Notes under the pieces: model-generated
Seen by the model: the letters and a program-made list of their open reading frames with translations, nothing else
Databases searched by the model: none
Told to the model about the DNA's origin: nothing
In this document: in pieces, positions 16,416 to 23,658 of the stretch
How positions within the stretch are numbered: position 1 is the stretch's first letter
Layout of the letters: each line of letters begins with the position of its first letter
NCBI RefSeq assembly: GCF_014205165.1
Contig: NZ_JACHMZ010000001.1
Coordinates: 62,001-126,000, forward strand
Length of the DNA: 64,000 nt
Source: Micromonospora carbonacea
GTDB taxonomy: Bacteria; Actinomycetota; Actinomycetes; Mycobacteriales; Micromonosporaceae
Direction of reading: 5' to 3'
Program-made: the position numbers and the translations under genes

Positions 16416-17507
16416 CTATGCATTGGAGTTCTCGACATCCCGTAACCGCCACTGCGATTCGTGTTTCCGCATCCAGTCGACCAGCGCATCTCCCTCCTCG
16501 GGCAGCCGTCCGTTCCCGCTGAGACAGTCGAGCGCCAACTGACTCAGACCGACATGGGTGCGGCCCGAGACCTGGCGTGAGCGGGCGAGCTGGGCCTCGT
16601 CCTCCGGCCGCAACAGCACCACGTCCGAGCCCCGGTCGGACGGCAGTAGTCGCCCGAAGCTGCGCATCGCGGCGGGGTCGCCGGTGTAGAGCACCAACTG
16701 AGCAGCCGCGGCAACCGGCGCGACCGCCGACGCGGCAAAGGACCCCGTGACCACCGCTGGCGGAGCGTCGTCCTCTCCAAGCCGTTTGAACAACTCACCA
16801 GCTCCCGCTGGTGCGACGAACAGGGCACTGGAATTGCTCTTGAACAGGTCGTAGGGCTCGGAGGCGGCCAGCAGGAGTGCCGGCCAGTCGACCTCGACAA
16901 CAGTCCCTTTCCGGTCGCGATCGATCAGCGCCTGCTCGTCCAATGACTTGAGAAGGCTGGACACGTAGCCCCGGTTCAGGCCGCCGACCCGCGCCAGGTC
17001 GGTCAGCCGCAGCGGAGGAGTCACATCCGCCAGCAGGCGAACGAGGCGTCGCGCCTTAGGGCCGTGGAGCCGAGCTGGACCACGCTGGGCCGGGCGGGGG
17101 TCGCGGTCTGCTCCCTGCACCTTGACGAACACCGCTGGTCGGTCGGTGCGTAGGTGGACGTTCCCGGTCAGGTCAACGTACGAGTAGCCTCGTTCCTCCA
17201 GCAAGGCTCTGGATCGTGGGCTCAGCCAGGGCGCAACCACCAAGATCACCGGGTTGCGCATCGCCCGTCGGACCACGTCCGGCATCCGCTGCTCGGTCCT
17301 CGCCACGTCCCGGGGGGCAAACGAGGTCTTCGCCTCGACAAGGATCAGCGTGTCCCCGCTGCGCTGCTCCTTCAACTGCCACAGCGCGTCGCCCGGGCCC
17401 GGCTCTGCCGCACGCCCGTCGATCATGGTGTCGGTCAGCTCGAAGTGCCCTGGGAGTAGCGCGGCCAGTTGGTCTCGCGCGGCTTTGAGTAGCTCTGGCC
17501 CGGTCAT
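16416..17507 (-). CDS. AbiEi-like regulator/antitoxin with nuclease-like N-terminus
   Basis: 363 residues. The N-terminal 130 residues contain LILVEAKTSF (Glu58-x-Lys60), the E-x-K signature of PD-(D/E)XK folds, then ERGYSYVDLTGNVHL, which matches the GINFLDAAGNAYL motif of AbiEi_2 proteins. A winged helix-turn-helix follows (LTDLARVGGLNRGYVSSLLKSL), then about 150 residues of unknown fold. I chose ATG 17507 over ATG 17546 because the latter would place the first GTTTGC sites inside the gene. The nucleotidyltransferase follows after 11 bases. It probably represses its own promoter through the GTTTGC sites. Whether the E-x-K site still cuts DNA is unknown. Confidence 0.65.
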   Translation of the reverse strand: MTGPELLKAARDQLAALLPGHFELTDTMIDGRAAEPGPGDALWQLKEQRSGDTLILVEAKTSFAPRDVARTEQRMPDVVRRAMRNPVILVVAPWLSPRSRALLEERGYSYVDLTGNVHLRTDRPAVFVKVQGADRDPRPAQRGPARLHGPKARRLVRLLADVTPPLRLTDLARVGGLNRGYVSSLLKSLDEQALIDRDRKGTVVEVDWPALLLAASEPYDLFKSNSSALFVAPAGAGELFKRLGEDDAPPAVVTGSFAASAVAPVAAAAQLVLYTGDPAAMRSFGRLLPSDRGSDVVLLRPEDEAQLARSRQVSGRTHVGLSQLALDCLSGNGRLPEEGDALVDWMRKHESQWRLRDVENSNA

Positions 17508-17520
17508 CTTCACCCTGGGA

Positions 17521-17627
17521 GTTTGCCATGTAATCGAGTTTGGCATGTCGCCAAACACGCGATCGCAGCAAACATGCCCGATCTTCGGGGTGTTTGCCGA
17601 GACAGCAAACACCTTGGGAGGGCAAAC
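17521..17627 (-). promoter_or_regulatory. Array of GTTTGC/GCAAAC operator half-sites
   Basis: Seven copies of GTTTG(C/G)C or its complement lie in 107 bases: 17521, 17538, 17550, 17568, 17592, 17605 and 17621. Two pairs form inverted repeats: GTTTGGC-5-GCCAAAC (17538-17556) and GTTTGC-7-GCAAAC (17592-17610). They sit directly upstream of the AbiEi-like gene, as expected for cooperative autorepression. Confidence 0.65.
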
Positions 17628-17673
17628 ATCAGGCTTCACCCGCCCCGGCCGGTTGTCGATGGCAGGTCTGGCG

Positions 17674-17721
17674 AATCTTGGTACGAAAGCACCCCCGGAG
17701 GGGCCCTTTCGTACCAAGATT
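17674..17721. terminator. Perfect inverted repeat, palindrome type C, after the M23-like gene
   Basis: Arms AATCTTGGTACGAAAG (17674-17689) and its exact complement (17706-17721) enclose a 16-base loop that can itself pair (CCCC/GGGG). It lies 17 bases beyond the stop of the minus-strand gene at 17738, so it can serve as a terminator insulating the toxin-antitoxin promoter. The long, perfect stem also fits a dispersed palindrome. Confidence 0.7.
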
Positions 17722-17737
17722 GCCAGGGGATCCGGGG

Positions 17738-18412
17738 TTAGCAGGCCTGGCGCTGGCCCGTGTAGTGGACGCCGGCCCGGCCGATCACGGTCTCGTCGCC
17801 CAGGCCGGTGTTCGCGCCGCGCGCGATGTAGCACGAGTACCGGTGCTGGTTGATCACCTCAAGGTGCACGTGGGCGCCGCTGTCGCCGTTGACCTGGTAG
17901 CAGCTCGAATAGCGGAACCGGCCGGTCTCGCCGAGCTTGGTCCACGGCCCCACCGTCGCGCCCACGGCGATGCCACCGGGCTTGTTGTTGACGTGCATCA
18001 CGTCCGCGCGGGCGAGGACCTGACCGGTGGTGGTGTCCCGCGCCTCCAGCCCGATGCGGTAACCGCCGTCGGCGAGGTTGCCGGTGGCGCAGCCCGGCCG
18101 GACGGTGACGACCGTGACGGCGACCGGGTGGCCGGACGCGGTCTTGGAGCCGAAGGGGGAGACGATGGTGCCGCCGGGGTTGCGGTAGATGTCCACCGCC
18201 CAGTCGTTGGTGTAGCCCCAGTTGCCGAAGACGATGTGGTGGGAGGCGGGGCCGGAGACCCCGAAACGGTCCCAGGTCGAGGAGCCTTGGATCGGCGGGT
18301 AGACGCTGACCCAGTCGCCGTCGGGGTGGGCGCTGGCGGCGGTGGCCGGCGCGACGGCGGCACCGAGCGCGAGGACGACGGCTGCTGCCGTGCGGGCGAA
18401 CCTGGGGTGCAT
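17738..18412 (-). CDS. Secreted M23-like protein, probably degenerate
   Basis: 224 residues. A signal peptide (FARTAAAVVLALGAAVAP...ASA) is followed by a small beta-rich domain. The C-terminal SGAHVHLEV matches the HxH motif of M23 (LytM) peptidases. The segment NDWAVDIYRNPGG corresponds to the usual HxGxDIAxPxG, but the first metal histidine is replaced, so metal binding may be lost. It may bind rather than cut peptidoglycan, or use another ligand. Six cysteine-like positions suggest disulfides. GGAGG lies just upstream of ATG 18412. A hairpin follows the stop. Confidence 0.7.
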   Translation of the reverse strand: MHPRFARTAAAVVLALGAAVAPATAASAHPDGDWVSVYPPIQGSSTWDRFGVSGPASHHIVFGNWGYTNDWAVDIYRNPGGTIVSPFGSKTASGHPVAVTVVTVRPGCATGNLADGGYRIGLEARDTTTGQVLARADVMHVNNKPGGIAVGATVGPWTKLGETGRFRYSSCYQVNGDSGAHVHLEVINQHRYSCYIARGANTGLGDETVIGRAGVHYTGQRQAC

Positions 18413-18497
18413 CTTTCCTCCGGGGTCTCCTGGTGAGGCGGGGCAGGACCGGCCCGGCAACCGGTGGGCGGCGGCGGACCGGCGGTGTCCAGGGATG

Positions 18498-18854
18498 CTA
18501 TACCTGTCGATCTATCGATTTCTTGCCCTGTCGCGCGCGGGTGGCCGGTCCGGGATTCGTGGGGCGGCGCGCCGGGCGCGAGGGCCGAGCCGCCGGCAGG
18601 GGCGTCGCCCGCACGATCAACCCCGCAGGTTGTACGAAGATGGAGCGCTGCGCCACGGCCTCGCCCCTGGCGTCGAGCTGGTAGCCGTGCAACCAGATCC
18701 AGCCGTGGTAGGTGATCCAGTCCTCGCGGACCTTGATCAACCGGAAGAAGAACGGCTGGACGAACTGTGGGCTCGCCGCCCGGGTCACGTGGAGGACCAT
18801 CCCCGCCCGGAACTCGGTCACCCCGGTATGGGGAGTGGGGCCGGGCGCGGTCAC
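18498..18854 (-). CDS. Small hypothetical protein
   Basis: 118 residues starting with GTG at 18854, overlapping the stop of the gene before it (GTGA). The middle holds a beta-rich, aromatic segment (FFFRLIKVREDWITYHGWIWLHGYQLD) and the tail is basic with Ala/Pro/Arg. No family recognised. Together with the 61-residue gene upstream it forms a two-gene unit divergent from the HTH-DUF397 pair, an arrangement that suggests a shared control region. Confidence 0.6.
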   Translation of the reverse strand: MTAPGPTPHTGVTEFRAGMVLHVTRAASPQFVQPFFFRLIKVREDWITYHGWIWLHGYQLDARGEAVAQRSIFVQPAGLIVRATPLPAARPSRPARRPTNPGPATRARQGKKSIDRQV

Positions 18855-19036
18855 TCGCGTTCACCCGGCCAGTGGCGACGACCGATGGGGACCTTGTGCC
18901 GCTGCCGGCAGGGCAGCTCGTCGCCGCATTTGCAGACGTACCGCCACCGGATCCAGGACCAGACCGGCCGGTGCCGGCGGGCGAGGGTCGCCGCGACGGC
19001 GGCGAGGTACTGGCCGTAGCTGATGCGTCTGCGCAT
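18851..19036 (-). CDS. Small basic protein with CxC...C motif
   Basis: 61 residues from ATG 19036, preceded by GGAGG; an upstream in-frame ATG at 19111 is less likely. The sequence is very basic (RRRISYGQYL...RRHRPVWSWIRWRYVCKCGDELPC). Three cysteines (CKCGDELPC) could form part of a metal site. Translationally coupled to the next gene by GTGA. Function unknown. Confidence 0.6.
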   Translation of the reverse strand: MRRRISYGQYLAAVAATLARRHRPVWSWIRWRYVCKCGDELPCRQRHKVPIGRRHWPGERE

Positions 19037-19217
19037 CCCTGCCTCCTCCGGGTGCGGGGACGTGGCGGCCGGGCCACGCACGGTCATCCGACCGCCACAT
19101 CCTGTGCTCATGGTTCACGGATGGAAGCTCGATTAGCAACATTACGTTTCGGATGAACGATGTCAGTGCTTTCATTCTGATAGGCTCCGTTGCTCACCGT
19201 GGTCGAGAGGTGATTAC

Positions 19218-19271
19218 ATGTCGAGCGCAGGCGTCGCCCGGTATGTAGTCGCGGAGAGGGAGAGCCAGTGA
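19218..19271 (+). CDS. Possible 17-residue upstream peptide coupled to the HTH gene
   Basis: ATG 19218 has GAGAGGTGA as a good ribosome site and reads 17 codons to a TGA at 19269-19271. That TGA overlaps the GTG start of the HTH gene (GTGA). The good ribosome site plus exact stop-start overlap suggests a leader peptide that couples translation. It may equally be chance; nothing else supports it. Confidence 0.35.
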   Translation: MSSAGVARYVVAERESQ

Positions 19272-20122
19272 CGACGGATACCGGCTCGACGGTCCCGAGG
19301 CGACAGCTCGGGCGTTACCTGCGGCAGCTTCGCGAGGAAGCGCGTATGACGGTCAAGGCTGCGGCCGACGCGCTGGAATGGTCGACGCCGAAGATGTGGC
19401 GCATCGAGACCGGCGCGACGTCGATGCGGTCGCTGGACGTGGAGGCCATGTGCCGCCTCTACGGAGCGTCACCGGAAATCACCGAGGCGCTGATGGGCCT
19501 CGCGAAGGAGACGAAGGCGCGCGGCTGGTGGCACTCCTACGGCGACGCCATCCCGGAGTGGTTCGAGCTGTACGTGGGACTGGAGGCCGGGGCATCCCGC
19601 CTGCGCAAGTACGAGCCGCTGCTGATCCCCGGACTAGTGCAGACGAAGGCGTACGCCACTCAGGTCTACCAGGTTGGACGCCCGGATATGACCGCCGAAG
19701 AGATCGACCGAGGCGTGGCGGTGCGGCTCGGTCGGCAGGCGCTGCTGACGCGCACGACGCCACGCGCCCCGCAGGTCGACATCATGCTCGACGAGGCGGT
19801 GCTGCGGCGAGGCGTGGATGCCGAGCAGCTTCACCACATCGTCACCGTCAGTCGTCAGCCCAACGTGTCGGTGCGGGTGCTGCCCTTCGGCATGGGCCTG
19901 CACCGGGCCTGCATGGCCAATGGCGCGTTCACGATTCTCGACTTCGACGGCAATAAGGAGCCGTCGGTGGTCTATTCGGATGGCCTCACCGGTGCCCTCT
20001 ACCTCGACAAGCCCGCTGAGGTAGCCGCGTACGGGGACGTGTGGTCTGCCATCGAGAAGCGGGCTCTGAACGAGGCGCAGTCTCGGAAGCTGATTGCATC
20101 AGTCGCAGGGGAGCAGGCATGA
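19268..20122 (+). CDS. XRE-type HTH regulator with DUF5753 domain (Scr1/BldB-associated family)
   Basis: 284 residues. An N-terminal helix-turn-helix (LGRYLRQLREEARMTVKAAADALEWS...KMWRIETG, about residues 14-60) is followed by a DUF5753 domain with the typical WWHSYGDAIPEWFELYVGLE start. This family is expanded in sporulating actinomycetes and nearly always stands beside a DUF397 gene. The pair is thought to act like a toxin-antitoxin-like regulatory unit in development. GTG 19268 overlaps the stop of a possible 17-codon leader. Its stop overlaps the DUF397 start (ATGA). Confidence 0.88.
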   Translation: MTTDTGSTVPRRQLGRYLRQLREEARMTVKAAADALEWSTPKMWRIETGATSMRSLDVEAMCRLYGASPEITEALMGLAKETKARGWWHSYGDAIPEWFELYVGLEAGASRLRKYEPLLIPGLVQTKAYATQVYQVGRPDMTAEEIDRGVAVRLGRQALLTRTTPRAPQVDIMLDEAVLRRGVDAEQLHHIVTVSRQPNVSVRVLPFGMGLHRACMANGAFTILDFDGNKEPSVVYSDGLTGALYLDKPAEVAAYGDVWSAIEKRALNEAQSRKLIASVAGEQA

Positions 20123-20307
20123 CCGAGGTCAAGTGGAAGAAGTCCAGCCGCAGCAACGCGGGCGGAGACTGCGTCGAGGTCGCCACACCTTCCCAGGCCG
20201 TCATGGTGCGCGACAGCAAGGACCAGCAGGGCCCGGTGCTGCACTTCGCGCCCGCCCCCTGGGCCACCTTCCTCAAGACCATCAAGGCGGGCGCGTTCAC
20301 GGCCTGA
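20119..20307 (+). CDS. DUF397 protein
   Basis: 62 residues. The DUF397 pattern is complete: WKKSSRSNAGGDCVEVA, then VMVRDSKDQQGPVLHF and PAPWATFL. Such proteins are the small partners of HTH/DUF5753 regulators. ATG 20119 overlaps the stop of the HTH gene. The upstream frame contains further starts but these fall within the HTH gene and are not needed. The molecular role is not settled. Confidence 0.85.
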   Translation: MTEVKWKKSSRSNAGGDCVEVATPSQAVMVRDSKDQQGPVLHFAPAPWATFLKTIKAGAFTA

Positions 20308-20357
20308 GCCGCCTGACCGCTGGGCGGAGGGGCACCGAGGCGGGCGGACAAGACCAC

Positions 20358-20418
20358 GCTCGATCAGGGAAAGAGTGGTGATACTCGCCGCCGGAGGCCA
20401 CTCTTTCCAGGACCGAGC
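20358..20418. terminator. Inverted repeat, palindrome type D, between convergent genes
   Basis: Perfect 11-bp core arms GGAAAGAGTGG (20368-20378) and complement (20398-20408), with an outer GCTCG/CGAGC pair separated by five poorly paired bases. It lies between the DUF397 gene and the convergent acyl-CoA dehydrogenase gene and can terminate both. No T-run. Confidence 0.65.
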
Positions 20419-20461
20419 ACGATCTTCGTCCTAGCTTTCCCGCGCTCCGACACAGGCCATC

Positions 20462-21625
20462 TCAGTACGACTTGTCCTGGCCCAGGACGTGCTGGGCGAC
20501 GAAGTTGAGGATCATCTCCCGGCTCACCGGGGCGATCCGGCCCGCTCTTACCGCGCCCAGCAGCGTCGCCACGCCGTACTCCGTGGTCATGCCCGCGCCG
20601 CCCAGCGCCTGCACCGCCGTGTCGACCGCGAGCGCTGCCGCCTCGCCGGAGGCGTACTTGGCCATGTTGCCGGAGACGCCGGCCTCCAGGTCGCGCCCCG
20701 CGTCGTACAGGGTGGCCGCCTTGTAGATCATGAGGCGGGCCAGTTCCACCTGCACCGCCGCGTGCGCGAGCGGGTGCGACACGCCCTGGTGGGTGCCGAT
20801 GCTCCGGCCGCCCCACACCTTGCGGGTGGCCGTGTACTCGCTGGCGCGCTCGATCGCGTACCGGCCGGTGCCGATGCCCATCGCGGCGACCGTGATGCGC
20901 TCCGGGTTGAGGCCGGCGAACAGGGCGGGCAGGCCGGCGTCGAGGGACCCGCCGACCAGGGCGTCGGCGGGCAGCCGCACGTCGTCGAGGTAGAGCATGA
21001 ACTGGTTCTCCGGGGAGACGATCTCCATGTCCAGCTTGGACCGGGTCAGCCCGGGGGCGTCGGTCGGCACGAGGAACAGGGCCGGCTTGAGCTTGCCGGT
21101 CGCCGAGTCCTCGGTGCGGGCCACCACCAGCACGTACTGTGCCTCGTCGACGCCCGAGATGTAGCACTTGCGGCCGGTCAGCAGCCAGTCGTCGCCGTCG
21201 CGGCGGGCCACCGTGCCGAGCCGGTGGAAGTTGGACCCGGCCTCCGGCTCGGTGATCGCGAAGACCACCTTCAGCGTGCCGTCGGCGATGGCGGGCAGGA
21301 ACCGCTCGCGCTGCTCCTCGGTGCCGTGCCTGGTGACGATCGTGGCGACGATGGCGGGGGAGACCACGAGCAGCAGCAGCGGGCAGCCGGCGGCGGCCAG
21401 CTCCTCGCAGACGATGGCCAGCTCGGTGATGCCGCCGCCCCCGCCGCCGTACTCCGTGGGGATGTTGACGCCGAGGTAGCCGAGCCGGGCGGCCTCCTCC
21501 CACAGCTCGGTGGTGTGCCCGCCGGACTTCGCCTTCGCCACGAAGTAGCCGTGACCGTATTTGCGGCCCAGCGCCCGGACGGCGTCGCGGAGCTGCTCCT
21601 GCTCGTCGGTGAGGTCGAAGTTCAT
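20462..21625 (-). CDS. Acyl-CoA dehydrogenase
   Basis: 387 residues, the normal length. FAD/acyl-CoA signatures are present: VFAITEPEAGSNFH in the middle domain, LTGRKCYISGVDEA, and ALGGAGMTTEYGV near the end. It introduces a 2,3-double bond in an acyl-CoA, passing electrons to ETF. The start overlaps the stop of the biotin carboxylase gene (ATGA). Its place in an operon with a biotin-dependent acyl-CoA carboxylase and an AtuA-like gene suggests a branched-chain substrate (isovaleryl-, citronellyl- or similar CoA). Confidence 0.9.
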   Translation of the reverse strand: MNFDLTDEQEQLRDAVRALGRKYGHGYFVAKAKSGGHTTELWEEAARLGYLGVNIPTEYGGGGGGITELAIVCEELAAAGCPLLLLVVSPAIVATIVTRHGTEEQRERFLPAIADGTLKVVFAITEPEAGSNFHRLGTVARRDGDDWLLTGRKCYISGVDEAQYVLVVARTEDSATGKLKPALFLVPTDAPGLTRSKLDMEIVSPENQFMLYLDDVRLPADALVGGSLDAGLPALFAGLNPERITVAAMGIGTGRYAIERASEYTATRKVWGGRSIGTHQGVSHPLAHAAVQVELARLMIYKAATLYDAGRDLEAGVSGNMAKYASGEAAALAVDTAVQALGGAGMTTEYGVATLLGAVRAGRIAPVSREMILNFVAQHVLGQDKSY

Positions 21626-23646
21626 GACGCTGTCTCCTCGGGGGTGGTGACGACGGCCAGCACGGCGCCGGTGTCGACCTGGCCGCCGGCCGGCACCGGC
21701 AGCTCGGCGACCACGCCGTCGGCGGGGGCGAGCACGGGGTGTTCGAGCTTCATCGCCTCCAGGGTCAGCAGCAGGTCACCGGCGGCGACGCGCTGACCGA
21801 CCTCGACGTGCACCCGGGCCACCGCGCCGGGCAGCGGCGCGAGCAGCGACCCGGCCGCCAGCTCCGCCGTGGGCAGCGGGAAGCGCGGCAGCTCCGTGAG
21901 GCTCGCCGCCCCGTCCGGGCCGTCCACGAAGACCTGCGACCCCACCCGGTGTACGGAGTACGCGCGCCGCACGCCGTTGACGTCGAGGACCACCCGGTCC
22001 GGGGCGGCGGCGACCAGCACCACGCTGGGCGGGAGGGAGCGGTCGGCGGGCGGCCCCGAGCCCTCGGCGGGCGAGGCCGAGCCGCCGGCCGACACCGCGC
22101 AGTCGGCGAGTGCGCCGGTGCGGTCCAGTCGGTAGCGGACCTCGATCCCGTCGCCGTCCGGCCCCGCGTACCGGGTCACCTGGGGAAACGCCGGCACGTT
22201 GCGCCAGCCGGAGGGGAGCCCGGCGAGCACCGTCGCAGTTGCCCGACGCGCTGCGGCCGAGGCGAGCGCGGCGGCGAGGGCGGCCAGCGGCAGCTCGTCG
22301 GCCGGCAGCAGCGGGGCGAACACGTCGGGGTGCCGGTCGAGGAAGCCCGTGTCCACCTCGGCCGTCCCGAACGCGGGGCTGCGCAGCACCCGGACCAGCA
22401 GGTCCCGGTTGGTGGTCACCCCGTGCAACTCGGCGCGGGCCAGCGCGCCGGCCAGCAGCCGGGTCGCCTCCGCCCGGGTCGGCGCCCAGGCGACCAGCTT
22501 CGCCAGCATCGAGTCGTAGTGCACGCCGACCGTCGAGCCGTCCGCCACGCCCGAGTCGAGGCGCAGCCCCTTCGTCGGGGCGAACTCGCCCGCCACCTGC
22601 GGCACCGCGAACCGGTGCAGGACGCCCGTCGCCGGCCGGTAGTCGTGCGCCGGGTCCTCGGCGCACAGGCGCACCTCGACGGCGTGGCCGTCGGGCGGCG
22701 GGGTCGCCGCCAGCGGCAACGGCTGCCCCTCGGCGACCAGCAGTTGCAGCCGCACCAGGTCCAGGCCGGTGACCGCCTCGGTGACCGGGTGCTCCACCTG
22801 GAGGCGGGTGTTCATCTCCAGGAAGAAGAACTGCCCGTCCGGGGCGAGCAGGAACTCGACCGTGCCCGCGCCGACGTACCCGACGGCGCGGGCGGCGGCG
22901 ACGGCCGCCTCGTGCAGCCGCTGCCGCACCCCGTCCGGCAGGACCGCCGGGGCCTCCTCGACGATCTTCTGGTGCCGGCGCTGGATCGAGCAGTCCCGCT
23001 CGCCCAGCGCCACGACCGCACCGTGGGTGTCGCCGAAGACCTGCACCTCGACGTGCCGGCCCCGCTCGACGTACCGCTCGACGAAGACCGTGCCGTCGCC
23101 GAACGCCGCCGTCGCCTCCCGCCGCGCCGAAGCGACGGCCTCGGCGAGCCCGGCCGGGTCGGCGACGATGCGCATGCCGCGCCCGCCGCCCCCGGCGGAC
23201 GCCTTCACCAGCACCGGGAAGTCGGTGATCTCGTCGGGTTTGGTCCAGGTGGGCAGCATCGGCACGCCCGCGTCGGCGAGCAGCGCCTTCGCCGCCACCT
23301 TGTCGCCCATCGCGGCGATCGCCTTCGCGGGCGGGCCCACCCAGGTCAGGCCCGCGTCGGTCACCGCCGTCGCGAACTCGGCGTTCTCGGCGAGGAAGCC
23401 GTAGCCGGGGTGCACGGCGTCCGCGCCGGTGCGGCGGGCCGCGTCCAGGATGAGGTCGACCCGCAGGTACGTCTCGGCGGGCGCGTTCCCCGGCAGGCGT
23501 ACGGCCAGGTCGGCCTCGGCGACGAACGGCGCGTCGGCGTCGGCGTCGGAGTGCACGGCGACCGTGGCGACGCCGAGCGCCCGGCAGGTGGCGATGACCC
23601 GGCGGGCGATCTCGCCCCGGTTGGCCACCAGCAGTCGGGTGATCAT
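21622..23646 (-). CDS. Biotin carboxylase/biotin carrier subunit of an acyl-CoA carboxylase
   Basis: 674 residues. Residues 1-450 form biotin carboxylase: LLVANRGEIARRV, ATP-grasp glycine loop KASAGGGGRGMRI, and FFLEMNTRLQVEHPVTE. A linker domain follows, and the C-terminal carrier has the biotin motif EAMKLEHP (Lys near residue 629). It uses ATP and bicarbonate to load biotin for the partner carboxyltransferase. Size and layout match MccA/AtuF rather than the longer AccA of fatty acid synthesis. The stop overlaps the dehydrogenase start, and the upstream gene ends 12 bases before. Confidence 0.92.
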   Translation of the reverse strand: MITRLLVANRGEIARRVIATCRALGVATVAVHSDADADAPFVAEADLAVRLPGNAPAETYLRVDLILDAARRTGADAVHPGYGFLAENAEFATAVTDAGLTWVGPPAKAIAAMGDKVAAKALLADAGVPMLPTWTKPDEITDFPVLVKASAGGGGRGMRIVADPAGLAEAVASARREATAAFGDGTVFVERYVERGRHVEVQVFGDTHGAVVALGERDCSIQRRHQKIVEEAPAVLPDGVRQRLHEAAVAAARAVGYVGAGTVEFLLAPDGQFFFLEMNTRLQVEHPVTEAVTGLDLVRLQLLVAEGQPLPLAATPPPDGHAVEVRLCAEDPAHDYRPATGVLHRFAVPQVAGEFAPTKGLRLDSGVADGSTVGVHYDSMLAKLVAWAPTRAEATRLLAGALARAELHGVTTNRDLLVRVLRSPAFGTAEVDTGFLDRHPDVFAPLLPADELPLAALAAALASAAARRATATVLAGLPSGWRNVPAFPQVTRYAGPDGDGIEVRYRLDRTGALADCAVSAGGSASPAEGSGPPADRSLPPSVVLVAAAPDRVVLDVNGVRRAYSVHRVGSQVFVDGPDGAASLTELPRFPLPTAELAAGSLLAPLPGAVARVHVEVGQRVAAGDLLLTLEAMKLEHPVLAPADGVVAELPVPAGGQVDTGAVLAVVTTPEETAS

Positions 23647-23658
23647 GAAAGCAGCCCC

